NCBI GenBank assembly: GCA_016927865.1
Contig: JAFGLU010000138.1
Coordinates: forward strand, 1-35,747
Length of the DNA: 35,747 nt
DNA from: Anaerolineaceae bacterium
GTDB lineage: Bacteria > Chloroflexota > Anaerolineae > Anaerolineales > Anaerolineaceae
Direction of reading: 5' to 3'
A program made the translations under genes and the position numbers. Each line of letters starts with the position of its first letter. The first letter of the stretch is position 1. Below, piece by piece: positions 7,643 to 13,997 of this stretch. Under the pieces are notes generated by a model. It was not told the origin of the DNA and made no database searches. It worked only from the letters and a program-made list of their open reading frames with translations.

Positions 7643-8314
7643 TTAATTCTCCAATGCCTTCTTAATCTCTGCCACCAGCATATCTTCCGGCGCAGCCCCC
7701 ACCACGTGGTTGGCGCCCAGATTGATCGCCGTATGCGGCACGCCCGAAACACCGTACTTATCAGACAGTTCGCCGAATTCCATTGCGTCCACGCCTTCCG
7801 CCTCCACCAGCGGGCTTTCCATTGCCATGCGGTACGCGAGCAGCACGGCTCGCGGGCAATAAGGTCAGGTAGGGGTGGCAAACACTTCCAGTTTAACCGG
7901 CTTCTTTAGCTCTCCCAGGAACTGACGCGTCTTATCTGAAAGCCCCGAATCCCGCTTGGATACAATCACCAGCGCGTTCACCAGAGTAGAGAACTCGTGT
8001 CCCGCTGGGATGCCCTTAAAGCGTACAGCGTAATCCGTCACACTATCGCCATCACGCCCCGCCAGCACAAACGTCGGGGCAGCGTCCACCTTATACTGAC
8101 TTGCCACCGCGCCGTCCTTTTCCAGGTCATACTGTTTCAAGCTGAGCTTATCTGAAAGCGAGGTGACCTCCTCAAGTAGTTGGCCGGTTTCCTTGCAGTA
8201 CTGGCAGCTTGCCTCATCCTCTGTTCCAAAAAAGAGCACTTCCACCGGCTGGTCGATTTCTGCGAACATTTCGCGCACCTGCTTGCGAATATCTTCATTG
8301 AGCATGTTTTCCAT
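7643..8314 (-). CDS. Two-domain protein disulfide oxidoreductase (PDO, glutaredoxin-like), probable selenoprotein with in-frame TGA
   Basis: Read through the TGA at 7867-7865, this gives 223 residues, the usual length of the archaeal/bacterial PDO family (tandem thioredoxin folds). The N-terminal unit has C37-Q-Y-C40 and an APTF cis-Pro segment. The C-terminal unit reads VFATPT-U150-P-Y-C153-P, followed by a normal thioredoxin-fold end with a GVPHT cis-Pro. Pyrococcus PDO has CQYC and CPYC at these places, so TGA sits precisely at the nucleophilic Cys. Frame and homology continue undisturbed for 73 residues after it. A SECIS-like hairpin follows the TGA, and selA is nearby. The start at 8314 is chosen for GGAGG 8 nt upstream; an earlier in-frame ATG at 8365 adds only 17 unlikely residues. 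OsmC follows 2 nt after the stop. A sequencing error or a nonsense mutation is the alternative. Confidence 0.88.
7835..7867 (-). promoter_or_regulatory. Predicted bacterial SECIS element with its UGA codon
   Basis: On the minus strand the UGA (7867-7865) is followed by 10 nt. Then comes a perfect 7-bp stem CGCGAGC/GCTCGCG (7854-7848 with 7841-7835) closed by the loop CGUGCU. The loop begins 17 nt after the UGA and has a G at its second position, consistent with published bacterial SECIS rules as I recall them. Such hairpins recruit SelB with Sec-tRNA to decode UGA. A few more pairs (UGC/GCA) may form below the stem. Confidence 0.75.
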
Positions 8315-8435
8315 AAGCTGTTCCTCCAAGATAATCTTATCCGAAAATGGCAAAACGAATTTCAAAATTCCGCCGGTGTCTATATCCGGCTTCTAATCAG
8401 ATGTGAGAACACCCGAAAAGTTACACCAATTCTTT

Positions 8436-8500
8436 GTAGGTTGGGTTAAGCGGATCCACCTAAGACGTAATGATCCAGACTGTTAAGTGAAGCCCAACAT
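8436..8500. repeat. GTAGGTTGGGTT-type dispersed palindrome (diverged copy)
   Basis: GTAGGTTGGGTTAAGC at the left and AAGTGAAGCCCAACAT at the right can pair imperfectly. The same layout occurs at 31633-31696 as GTAGGTCGGGTTGAGC with GCGAAACCCGACAT. This matches the general form of REP-like intergenic repeats seen in many genomes. It lies between the divergent/terminating redox and sigma-factor units and encodes nothing obvious. Confidence 0.5.
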
Positions 8501-8511
8501 TCGAACTCGAA

Positions 8512-8543
8512 ACAAAAACGCGGAAAAATCTCCGCGTTTTTGT
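8512..8543 (-). terminator. Rho-independent terminator of the sigma/anti-sigma unit
   Basis: A perfect 13-bp stem (ACAAAAACGCGGA with TCCGCGTTTTTGT) and a 6-nt loop lie 4 nt beyond the anti-sigma stop at 8548. On the minus strand the 3' arm ends in TTTTTGT, as expected for an intrinsic terminator. Confidence 0.85.
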
Positions 8544-8547
8544 CTGA

Positions 8548-8814
8548 TTATCCAGATTTCAGGTAATCTTCCAAATCCAATTTTGAAAACAACCGCTCAC
8601 GCACCGTGGGCGGCAGAGCTTCTTTCTCCGCCTCCATGTGATACAACTCCACCGTCTTGCGCAGCGTATCCACCACTACTCGACAGTTGGAACAGCCCCG
8701 TAGATGCTCTTCCAACTCAGCGCACAGCAATTCGCCCAACGTTCCATCCACATAATCCGAAAGGGAGCCCAGCAAATCCCGGCAATGTCCGTGCTCGTGT
8801 GTGTGTTCGTCCAT
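8548..8814 (-). CDS. Small soluble zinc-type anti-sigma factor
   Basis: From the ATG at 8814 the protein has 88 residues and no membrane segment. It carries the anti-sigma zinc motif H-L-R-G-C-S-N-C (HxxxCxxC), with an additional Cys/His-rich N-terminus (HTHEHGHC) that could give a further ligand. ZAS-family proteins bind and inhibit the ECF sigma factor encoded beside them; some (RsrA, ChrR) release it on thiol oxidation or other stress. The start codon lies 1 nt after the sigma factor's TAA, which makes translational coupling likely and rules against an upstream in-frame ATG at 8874. The signal sensed cannot be read from the sequence. Confidence 0.83.
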   Translation of the reverse strand: MDEHTHEHGHCRDLLGSLSDYVDGTLGELLCAELEEHLRGCSNCRVVVDTLRKTVELYHMEAEKEALPPTVRERLFSKLDLEDYLKSG

Positions 8815-8815
8815 C

Positions 8816-9421
8816 TTACTCACCTTCCACCTTCTGCGCCGCCACCCGCTCGCTCCAATAAGCCGAAAGCTCATCGCGCAGTTTGAGCCTGGCCCGCAGC
8901 AGACGCGTCTTCACCACTTGCTCGCTCACGCCCAGCGCATCCGCGGTTTCCCGTACCGACAGGTCTTCCACATCCCGCAGCAAGAACACCGCTCGCAGCG
9001 GGGGCGACAGAGTTTGCACGGCCCGGTTCAACTGCTGTTTGCCCTCGCCGCTCATCAGTTCGCTCTCTGGCAAGCAGCAAAAATCAGCCAATTCTACCGG
9101 CGCAGGCACATCTTCAGAATCGTCTCCATTATCCTCACCCAACGCCACCTGCGGTTTGCGCTTACGGATCTGCATCAAAGCCTCGTTGACCGCGATGCGA
9201 TATAGCCACGTAGAAAGGCTAGAACGCTCCTCAAAGTTCGGCAGCGAACGCAGCGCTTTAAGATACGCATCTTGCAGTGCATCCTCAGCGTCGGCCTCGT
9301 CTCCCAGCATCTTGAGCAGCAAACGGTAGATCTTCGGTGAGGTTTCCTCCACCAACCGTGCAAACTCGCTCCGGTCGCCGGCTTTCAACGCGGCAATGTC
9401 AAAGTTCAGCCTGTCATTCAT
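8816..9421 (-). CDS. ECF (group 4) RNA polymerase sigma factor
   Basis: This 201-residue protein shows sigma region 2 at about 22-85, with DAEDALQDAYLKALR and STWLYRIAVNEAL motifs. Region 4 follows at about 135-190, with LSPPLRAVFLLRDVEDLS and the helix-turn-helix GVSEQVVKTRLLRARLKL. It has no sigma 1.1 or region 3, as in ECF sigmas. The linker between regions contains a CC pair. It is immediately followed by its presumed anti-sigma factor (1-nt gap), the classical arrangement. It is preceded by tsaD with a 65-nt gap that could hold its own promoter. Its regulon is unknown; the Sec-oxidoreductase/OsmC pair downstream is a plausible target but no shared promoter motif was identified. Confidence 0.9.
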   Translation of the reverse strand: MNDRLNFDIAALKAGDRSEFARLVEETSPKIYRLLLKMLGDEADAEDALQDAYLKALRSLPNFEERSSLSTWLYRIAVNEALMQIRKRKPQVALGEDNGDDSEDVPAPVELADFCCLPESELMSGEGKQQLNRAVQTLSPPLRAVFLLRDVEDLSVRETADALGVSEQVVKTRLLRARLKLRDELSAYWSERVAAQKVEGE

Positions 9422-9486
9422 TTAGATGCACTCGCTTGCGAAAAGTTTCACCGCAGGGGCTCTTTCACGATGGATTATGTCACGCT

Positions 9487-10536
9487 TTACGAAAGCGGCC
9501 AGGTGGGCAGCACGTCCAGGTCCAGCGGGTCGGTGTGCCCCAGGGCGTAGCGGTAGTATCCCGCCGCGGCGATCATAGCGGCGTTGTCGGTGCAGTAGGC
9601 AAAGGCCGGGATGTGCACCGGGAACTGCTGCTGTTCCAGAAAAGCCGTGCGCAGCGCTTTGTTGGCAGAAACACCCCCCGCCAGTAATATTTCCTTGACC
9701 CCAAAGACTTGTGCAGCTCGGAGGGTCTTGCTTATAAGTACATCTACCACTGCCGCCTGGAAGCTGGCCGCCAGGTCTGCCACTGGCAACTCCTTGCCTT
9801 CCTCCTCCAACTTGCGCACCACACGCAGTACCGCCGTCTTCAAGCCGCTAAACGAGAAATTCCAGGTGCCGTCCAGGCGCGAGCGCGGAAAAGCAAATGC
9901 TTCCGGGTTCCCCGTTTCTGCCGCCTTCTGGATGGAAGGCCCGCCCGGATAAGGCAGCCCCAGCAAGCGGGCCACTTTGTCAAAAGCCTCGCCCGCTGCA
10001 TCGTCCAACGTGCTGCCCAGGCGTTTGTAAACCAGATGGTCGGTGATCAGGTTGAGCTCCGAGTGCCCACCCGAAACCAGCAGCGCCAAGAGCGGAAACT
10101 GCGGCTCTGGCGGCGCAATCGTCCCCGCCGGGTACACCCAGGCCGAGTAGATGTGACCTTCCAGGTGGTTGACGCCCACCAGCGGGATGCCCGCCGCCAG
10201 GGCCATGCCCTTGGCCGCGTTCACCCCCACCACCAGCGAGCCCGCCAACCCCGGCCCGCGTGTCACAGCAATCGCATCCACGTCGCTGATGCTAATATGC
10301 GCCTGCTGCAGAGCCTGCTCTACCACCGCGTAGATAGTACGCACGTGCTGCCGCGAGGCCACCTCGGGGAACACTCCGCCGTATTGTTTATGCAAATCTA
10401 TCTGCGATGCCACCACGCTGGATTGCAGCACGCGGCCATTTTCCAGAACAGCCGCTGCTGTCTCATCACAGGATGTTTCAATTCCTAATATCCGCCCAGG
10501 CGGAAAAGTTCGTTCGAATTCGTCGATCTCGTTCAC
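9487..10536 (-). CDS. tsaD: tRNA N6-adenosine threonylcarbamoyltransferase TsaD
   Basis: This 349-residue protein has the Kae1/TsaD signature. Visible are the ASKHA phosphate loop GIETSCDETAAAV, the metal-binding H124-L-E-G-H128, LLVSGGHSEL, the GEAFDK segment, LAGGVSANKALR and a C-terminal CTDNAAMIA motif carrying the metal-binding Asp. It transfers the threonylcarbamoyl group onto A37 of ANN-decoding tRNAs, with TsaB, TsaC and TsaE, which are not in this window. The start is a GTG at 10536. It lies 9 nt after the stop of the M24 peptidase gene, so it belongs to the selA/M24 operon. Family membership is certain. Confidence 0.96.
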   Translation of the reverse strand: MNEIDEFERTFPPGRILGIETSCDETAAAVLENGRVLQSSVVASQIDLHKQYGGVFPEVASRQHVRTIYAVVEQALQQAHISISDVDAIAVTRGPGLAGSLVVGVNAAKGMALAAGIPLVGVNHLEGHIYSAWVYPAGTIAPPEPQFPLLALLVSGGHSELNLITDHLVYKRLGSTLDDAAGEAFDKVARLLGLPYPGGPSIQKAAETGNPEAFAFPRSRLDGTWNFSFSGLKTAVLRVVRKLEEEGKELPVADLAASFQAAVVDVLISKTLRAAQVFGVKEILLAGGVSANKALRTAFLEQQQFPVHIPAFAYCTDNAAMIAAAGYYRYALGHTDPLDLDVLPTWPLS

Positions 10537-10545
10537 GATCTCTTT

Positions 10546-11781
10546 CTATCCTTTTACCGGAAGCACAAAATCCAGAGGGTAAGGCGCCAGCACTTCCATG
10601 ACACCGTCCGGGCGCACCCACACGGTATCTTCCAGTCGCACGCCCATGCCTCGCTCTGGGTAGTACAACCCCGGCTCGATGGTCATGACCGTACCTGGAA
10701 TAAGCAGGTCATCCTGTGCGCCCACCATACGGCTGAAGGGACGTTCGTGAATATGCAGTCCCAGCCCGTGACCCACGCTGTGCACGTAGCCTTCCTCAGT
10801 TTCCGGCGTGTTCAGCACAGACTTGTGGCCTTGGGCTTCAAACAGCTCGCAGGTCCGCCGCTGATACACCGAGAAATCCTCGCCCATCTTCAACTCGCCC
10901 ATCAAGGTGGTGAATACCTCTTTCACCTGCTCGTACAACTTCAACGCCTCGTCGGGAGCATAACCAAGACACCAGGAACGGGTGAAATCATAGAAATACC
11001 CGCCGCCCTCTTCGCAGGGGAAAATATCAAACACAATCGTCTGACCCAGCCGCAGCAAATCGCCCGCGTTGCCGCTGGAATGCGGCACGCCCGCATCCCG
11101 CCCAATGGCAAAGATGGTACCCTCGGGGTTTTCCGCGCCGCGCTCGGCTAGCCAGCGGTTGATCAGCCCTTTCACCTCGCCAATGGTCACCGGTTCGCCA
11201 TCGGCCTTCACCAGCACACCGTCTTTGGCGCGCTGGCTGCTCAGATAATCAGCTACCTGCCCCACCACGCCCGTCGTCACCTTACCCATATTGCGGATGC
11301 GCTCGATCTCGGCGGGTTCCTTCGTGGACATGGATTTTTTGATGATCTTGCCATCCAGGTCGCCGGTGAACACCAGCCCCGGCAGCAGTTCTTGCAGACC
11401 TGTAATCATTGGAAAAACATTCGCCATTTCGGCCACGCCGTAAAGAGCCACCCGACCTTTGCTCAAACCTGCGTCCGCGAACATATGCTTGTAACGCAGC
11501 AGAGCAGCCAGCATACGGTCTCCGTTGGCCTCTTTCAGCAGCTCTGTCAGCGGATAATTCGAATAACTGCGCGTCTCCAGGCCCGATTTGGCCGCCTCAT
11601 CGCGCTCCATCGGCCCGTGGAACAACAATCCCTTCCCATCGCGCGTGAAGATCAGGTCCGCGCCGGTCAGGTGTGCCCCGCCCGTCAGATAAACCATCGC
11701 CGGGTTATGCTGTCCCGGTCCAACCACCAGTAAACCATCCAGATCGTTCTCTTGCATCAATGCGGTCAGGTCGCTTTTCAT
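10546..11781 (-). CDS. M24-family metallopeptidase (Xaa-Pro aminopeptidase/dipeptidase-like)
   Basis: The 411-residue protein has a creatinase N-terminal domain (about 1-140) and a pita-bread catalytic domain. The five M24 metal ligands are visible in order: Asp in VFDIFP, Asp in FYDFTRSW, His in VGHGLGLHIHE, Glu in TIEPGLYY and Glu in VRLEDTVWV. Such enzymes cut N-terminal residues from peptides with Pro at position 2, or dipeptides. The exact specificity cannot be assigned. The gene sits 14 nt after selA and 9 nt before tsaD in an apparent operon. Its N-terminal GGAHLTGADLIF segment is typical of the creatinase-like subgroup. Confidence 0.88.
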   Translation of the reverse strand: MKSDLTALMQENDLDGLLVVGPGQHNPAMVYLTGGAHLTGADLIFTRDGKGLLFHGPMERDEAAKSGLETRSYSNYPLTELLKEANGDRMLAALLRYKHMFADAGLSKGRVALYGVAEMANVFPMITGLQELLPGLVFTGDLDGKIIKKSMSTKEPAEIERIRNMGKVTTGVVGQVADYLSSQRAKDGVLVKADGEPVTIGEVKGLINRWLAERGAENPEGTIFAIGRDAGVPHSSGNAGDLLRLGQTIVFDIFPCEEGGGYFYDFTRSWCLGYAPDEALKLYEQVKEVFTTLMGELKMGEDFSVYQRRTCELFEAQGHKSVLNTPETEEGYVHSVGHGLGLHIHERPFSRMVGAQDDLLIPGTVMTIEPGLYYPERGMGVRLEDTVWVRPDGVMEVLAPYPLDFVLPVKG

Positions 11782-11795
11782 GAAGTTTGCCTCGG

Positions 11796-13160
11796 TTATA
11801 TTTTTCCAAGAATGTTCTTCACCGCCACCAGCAGTGCGCCCTCTTCTTCCGGCAGCACCGTGCGCGGGTCAAAGACCACCAATTCATTTTCCACGCGGGC
11901 AATCACCGGCGGGTTGGCCGCGCGCAGTCGGGCCAGAAACTTGTTCGGTTGCGGCACGTTCAGCGCCAACACAAACGTGCGCAGGGTCTCTTCGGGCAGG
12001 CTGCCCCCGCCTACCGCAGAGTGGGCCTCGATCACTTCGCCCAGGTCCAACACCGCGCGCCAGCGCTGTGCTCGCGCTTCAATCTGCTCAGGCGTTGTGC
12101 CAATCATTCGCCAGATGGGAATTTCGCGTTCCGCCTCATTCTTGAGGTAATGCGTCAAGGTCACTGCCAGCACACCCAGAGCCAGCTTGTCGGCACGCAC
12201 TGCCCGCGCCAGAGGGTGCTTTTTCACCTTCGCCACCAGGTCCGCTTTGCCAATAATAATTCCCGCCTGCGGCCCGCCCAGAAGCTTATCGCCCGAAAAG
12301 CAGATGAGATCGGCCCCGGCCTTCATTGATTCCTGCACCGTCGGCTCGTGAGCCAGCCCGTATTGTTCGGTGTTCAGCAGTGCACCCGATCCCAAATCAT
12401 CCAGCACAATCACACCGCGAGCATGCGCCACCTCCACCAATTCTTCCAGCGAAGGCTCTGTGGTAAAACCCAATATCCGGAAGTTGGAATGGTGAGCACG
12501 CAGCACCAGCGCGGCGGGCTCGTTCAGGGCCTCCTCAAAATCACGGCGGTGCACCCGGTTGGTGGTGCCCACCTCCACCAGTTTAGCCCCCGATTGGTTC
12601 ATCACATCCGGGACGCGGAAACCGCCGCCAATTTCAACCAGTTGACTGCGCGCAATGACCACGCGCTGGCGGCGCGCCAGAGCACTCAAACACAGCAGCA
12701 GCGCCGCAGCGTTGTTGTTCACCACCAAGGCCGCCTCGGCGCCGGTCAGGTGCTTGAGCAGCTCCTCAGCATGCACCGAGCGTGAGCCGCGCACCCCTTT
12801 GGCCAGGTCGTATTCCAGGGTGCAGTAACCCGTCGTCAGGCTCTGCGCCGCGTTCATAGCAGCCCGGCTCAACGGCGCTCGCCCCAGGTTGGTGTGCAGC
12901 ACCACCCCCGTCGCATTGATCACCGGGACGAGCGTGGTGCGCAGCCAGCTTTCCAGGCGGTCAGAAGCCGCATCCAGAATCTGTCCCCGCTCTGGGATGG
13001 TCAGCTCGCCATTTTCCTTTAAACGCCGGCGCAAATCGGTCAGTTCGGCACGAATGGCTTCTAGAGTTAACGGGCGTCCGTATTCAGCCACCAGATTAGC
13101 CGCCTGTTGGGTTTGCAGCAGCGCTTCGACCGCAGGCAGTGCGCGCAGATCAGCGCTCAT
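11796..13160 (-). CDS. selA: L-seryl-tRNA(Sec) selenium transferase (selenocysteine synthase)
   Basis: This 454-residue protein aligns over its full length with bacterial SelA. It has the N-terminal ALPAVEALL domain, NATGVVLHTNLGRAPLS and LEYDLAKGVRGSR. The PLP-binding Lys292 lies in ICFSGDKLLGGPQAG (E. coli position 295), followed by RAVRADKLALGVL. SelA converts Ser-tRNA(Sec) to Sec-tRNA(Sec) with selenophosphate, using PLP. Its presence shows that this genome can make selenocysteine and supports reading the TGA at 7867-7865 as Sec. selB, selD and selC are not in this window. The start overlaps the end of the upstream membrane-protein gene by 11 nt. Confidence 0.96.
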   Translation of the reverse strand: MSADLRALPAVEALLQTQQAANLVAEYGRPLTLEAIRAELTDLRRRLKENGELTIPERGQILDAASDRLESWLRTTLVPVINATGVVLHTNLGRAPLSRAAMNAAQSLTTGYCTLEYDLAKGVRGSRSVHAEELLKHLTGAEAALVVNNNAAALLLCLSALARRQRVVIARSQLVEIGGGFRVPDVMNQSGAKLVEVGTTNRVHRRDFEEALNEPAALVLRAHHSNFRILGFTTEPSLEELVEVAHARGVIVLDDLGSGALLNTEQYGLAHEPTVQESMKAGADLICFSGDKLLGGPQAGIIIGKADLVAKVKKHPLARAVRADKLALGVLAVTLTHYLKNEAEREIPIWRMIGTTPEQIEARAQRWRAVLDLGEVIEAHSAVGGGSLPEETLRTFVLALNVPQPNKFLARLRAANPPVIARVENELVVFDPRTVLPEEEGALLVAVKNILGKI

Positions 13161-13581
13161 CTGGGGGCGACTCCTCGCGTGGAACCCACAGGCTCAATTC
13201 GCGAACACGGATCAGGGCTTCGATCAGCATGAAGCCCAGGGCCAACACCAGCGCCAACGCCGCGGTCAGCACCCGCCCGCGTTGCAACCAGGCCAACAGG
13301 CTTCCAAAAATACCAAACCAAATCGCCTGGCGGCCAATCACCGCGCCATCCGCCGGCGGATCAGACATAAAGCGCAGGTTCATGAAATACGTAACCGGCA
13401 TCGCCAGCCCGCTCAGACCAAGCACCAGCAAGAAGTAGAACAGCCAGCGCGGTCCCAACGTTGGTTTCGTGAGCACCACAAGGACAGCCAGGCCGCCCCA
13501 ACCCAACAAGGACAGCAGAATGCTCGCCCACATAAAATTCTTAAACGGAGGAAATTTCACTGGCTGAGAGGTTGGTACCAT
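13150..13581 (-). CDS. Small membrane protein of unknown function, upstream of selA
   Basis: This 143-residue protein is highly hydrophobic. Probable membrane spans lie at about 17-37 and 45-67, and two more follow between about 85 and 128. The C-terminal tail is charged (LWVPREESPPDER). I do not recognise a domain. It overlaps the start of selA by 11 nt, so it heads the membrane protein-selA-M24-tsaD unit. Its upstream region is shared with the divergent metH riboswitch leader. No cysteine or selenium-related motif is visible, so a direct selenium role is not supported by sequence. Confidence 0.75.
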   Translation of the reverse strand: MVPTSQPVKFPPFKNFMWASILLSLLGWGGLAVLVVLTKPTLGPRWLFYFLLVLGLSGLAMPVTYFMNLRFMSDPPADGAVIGRQAIWFGIFGSLLAWLQRGRVLTAALALVLALGFMLIEALIRVRELSLWVPREESPPDER

Positions 13582-13770
13582 AAGTTGATTATATCCTTTG
13601 CAGATGGTTAATCAAATGTTTTCTCTGCAAGTTTCACGCCAAATCTTTGCCGAACAAATTATATCAGACCCATAACACAGTCAGTTTCACGGTAATCGAG
13701 GTTCTCTGGGAGTTGCCGTGGCAATTTTCAGAGAACCAATATTATTTCCCCTGCAAAATTCATCCACTTA

Positions 13771-13779
13771 TGGTATGAT
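13771..13779 (+). promoter_or_regulatory. Extended -10 promoter of the metH operon
   Basis: TGGTATGAT gives a TGn extended -10 with TATGAT at 13774-13779. It lies about 40 nt before the SAM-I aptamer, so the transcript would start near 13786. The -35 region is weak. The stretch 13582-13770 between the divergent genes shows no other recognisable element. Confidence 0.5.
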
Positions 13780-13813
13780 TTGCCCACAATTCAATGGGTG
13801 CATCCTCTTGCGC

Positions 13814-13926
13814 CCACTCATCCAGAGAGGTGGAGGGACCGGCCCTGTGAACCCTCGGCAACCAGGCCAACCGCCCGGTGCCAATTCCGGCAGAAGCCGC
13901 ACGAGCGGCGTTCTGGAAGATGAGAG
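13814..13926 (+). ncRNA. SAM-I (S-box) riboswitch aptamer
   Basis: The conserved S-box core is clear: AGAGAGGTGGAGGGA, then CCCTGTGAACCCTCGGCAACC, GGTGCCAATTCC, and a closing GATGAGAG. P1 is formed by CTCATC (13817-13822) with GATGAG (13919-13924). SAM binding stabilises P1 and favours the downstream terminator. The element precedes metH and a homocysteine methyltransferase/MTHFR gene, fitting repression of methionine synthesis when SAM is abundant. Confidence 0.95.
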
Positions 13927-13944
13927 TTGCGCTGAGCAAATCGG

Positions 13945-13970
13945 CCTCTCCACTCCAGAGAGGATTTTTG
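13945..13970 (+). terminator. Riboswitch-controlled intrinsic terminator
   Basis: CCTCTC (13945-13950) pairs with GAGAGG (13958-13963), followed by ATTTTTG. The CTCTC can alternatively pair with GAGAG at 13922-13926, the 3' side of aptamer P1, giving a simple antiterminator that SAM binding would prevent. This is the standard S-box logic; the alternative pairing is inferred. Confidence 0.8.
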
Positions 13971-13997
13971 TTTAAATCAACCCTTATTGGAGGGACT

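Noticed and set aside
7865-8365. Reading the disulfide oxidoreductase as a gene truncated by a stop codon, or as a pseudogene
   Set aside because: The TGA lies exactly at a catalytic Cys position, the frame and fold continue to a natural stop, a SECIS-like hairpin follows and selA is nearby. A chance nonsense mutation would not be expected to meet all of these.
13878-13997. Upstream start for MetH inside the riboswitch
   Set aside because: The added 40 residues are encoded by aptamer and terminator sequence; ATG 13998 has GGAGG at proper spacing and matches family N-termini.
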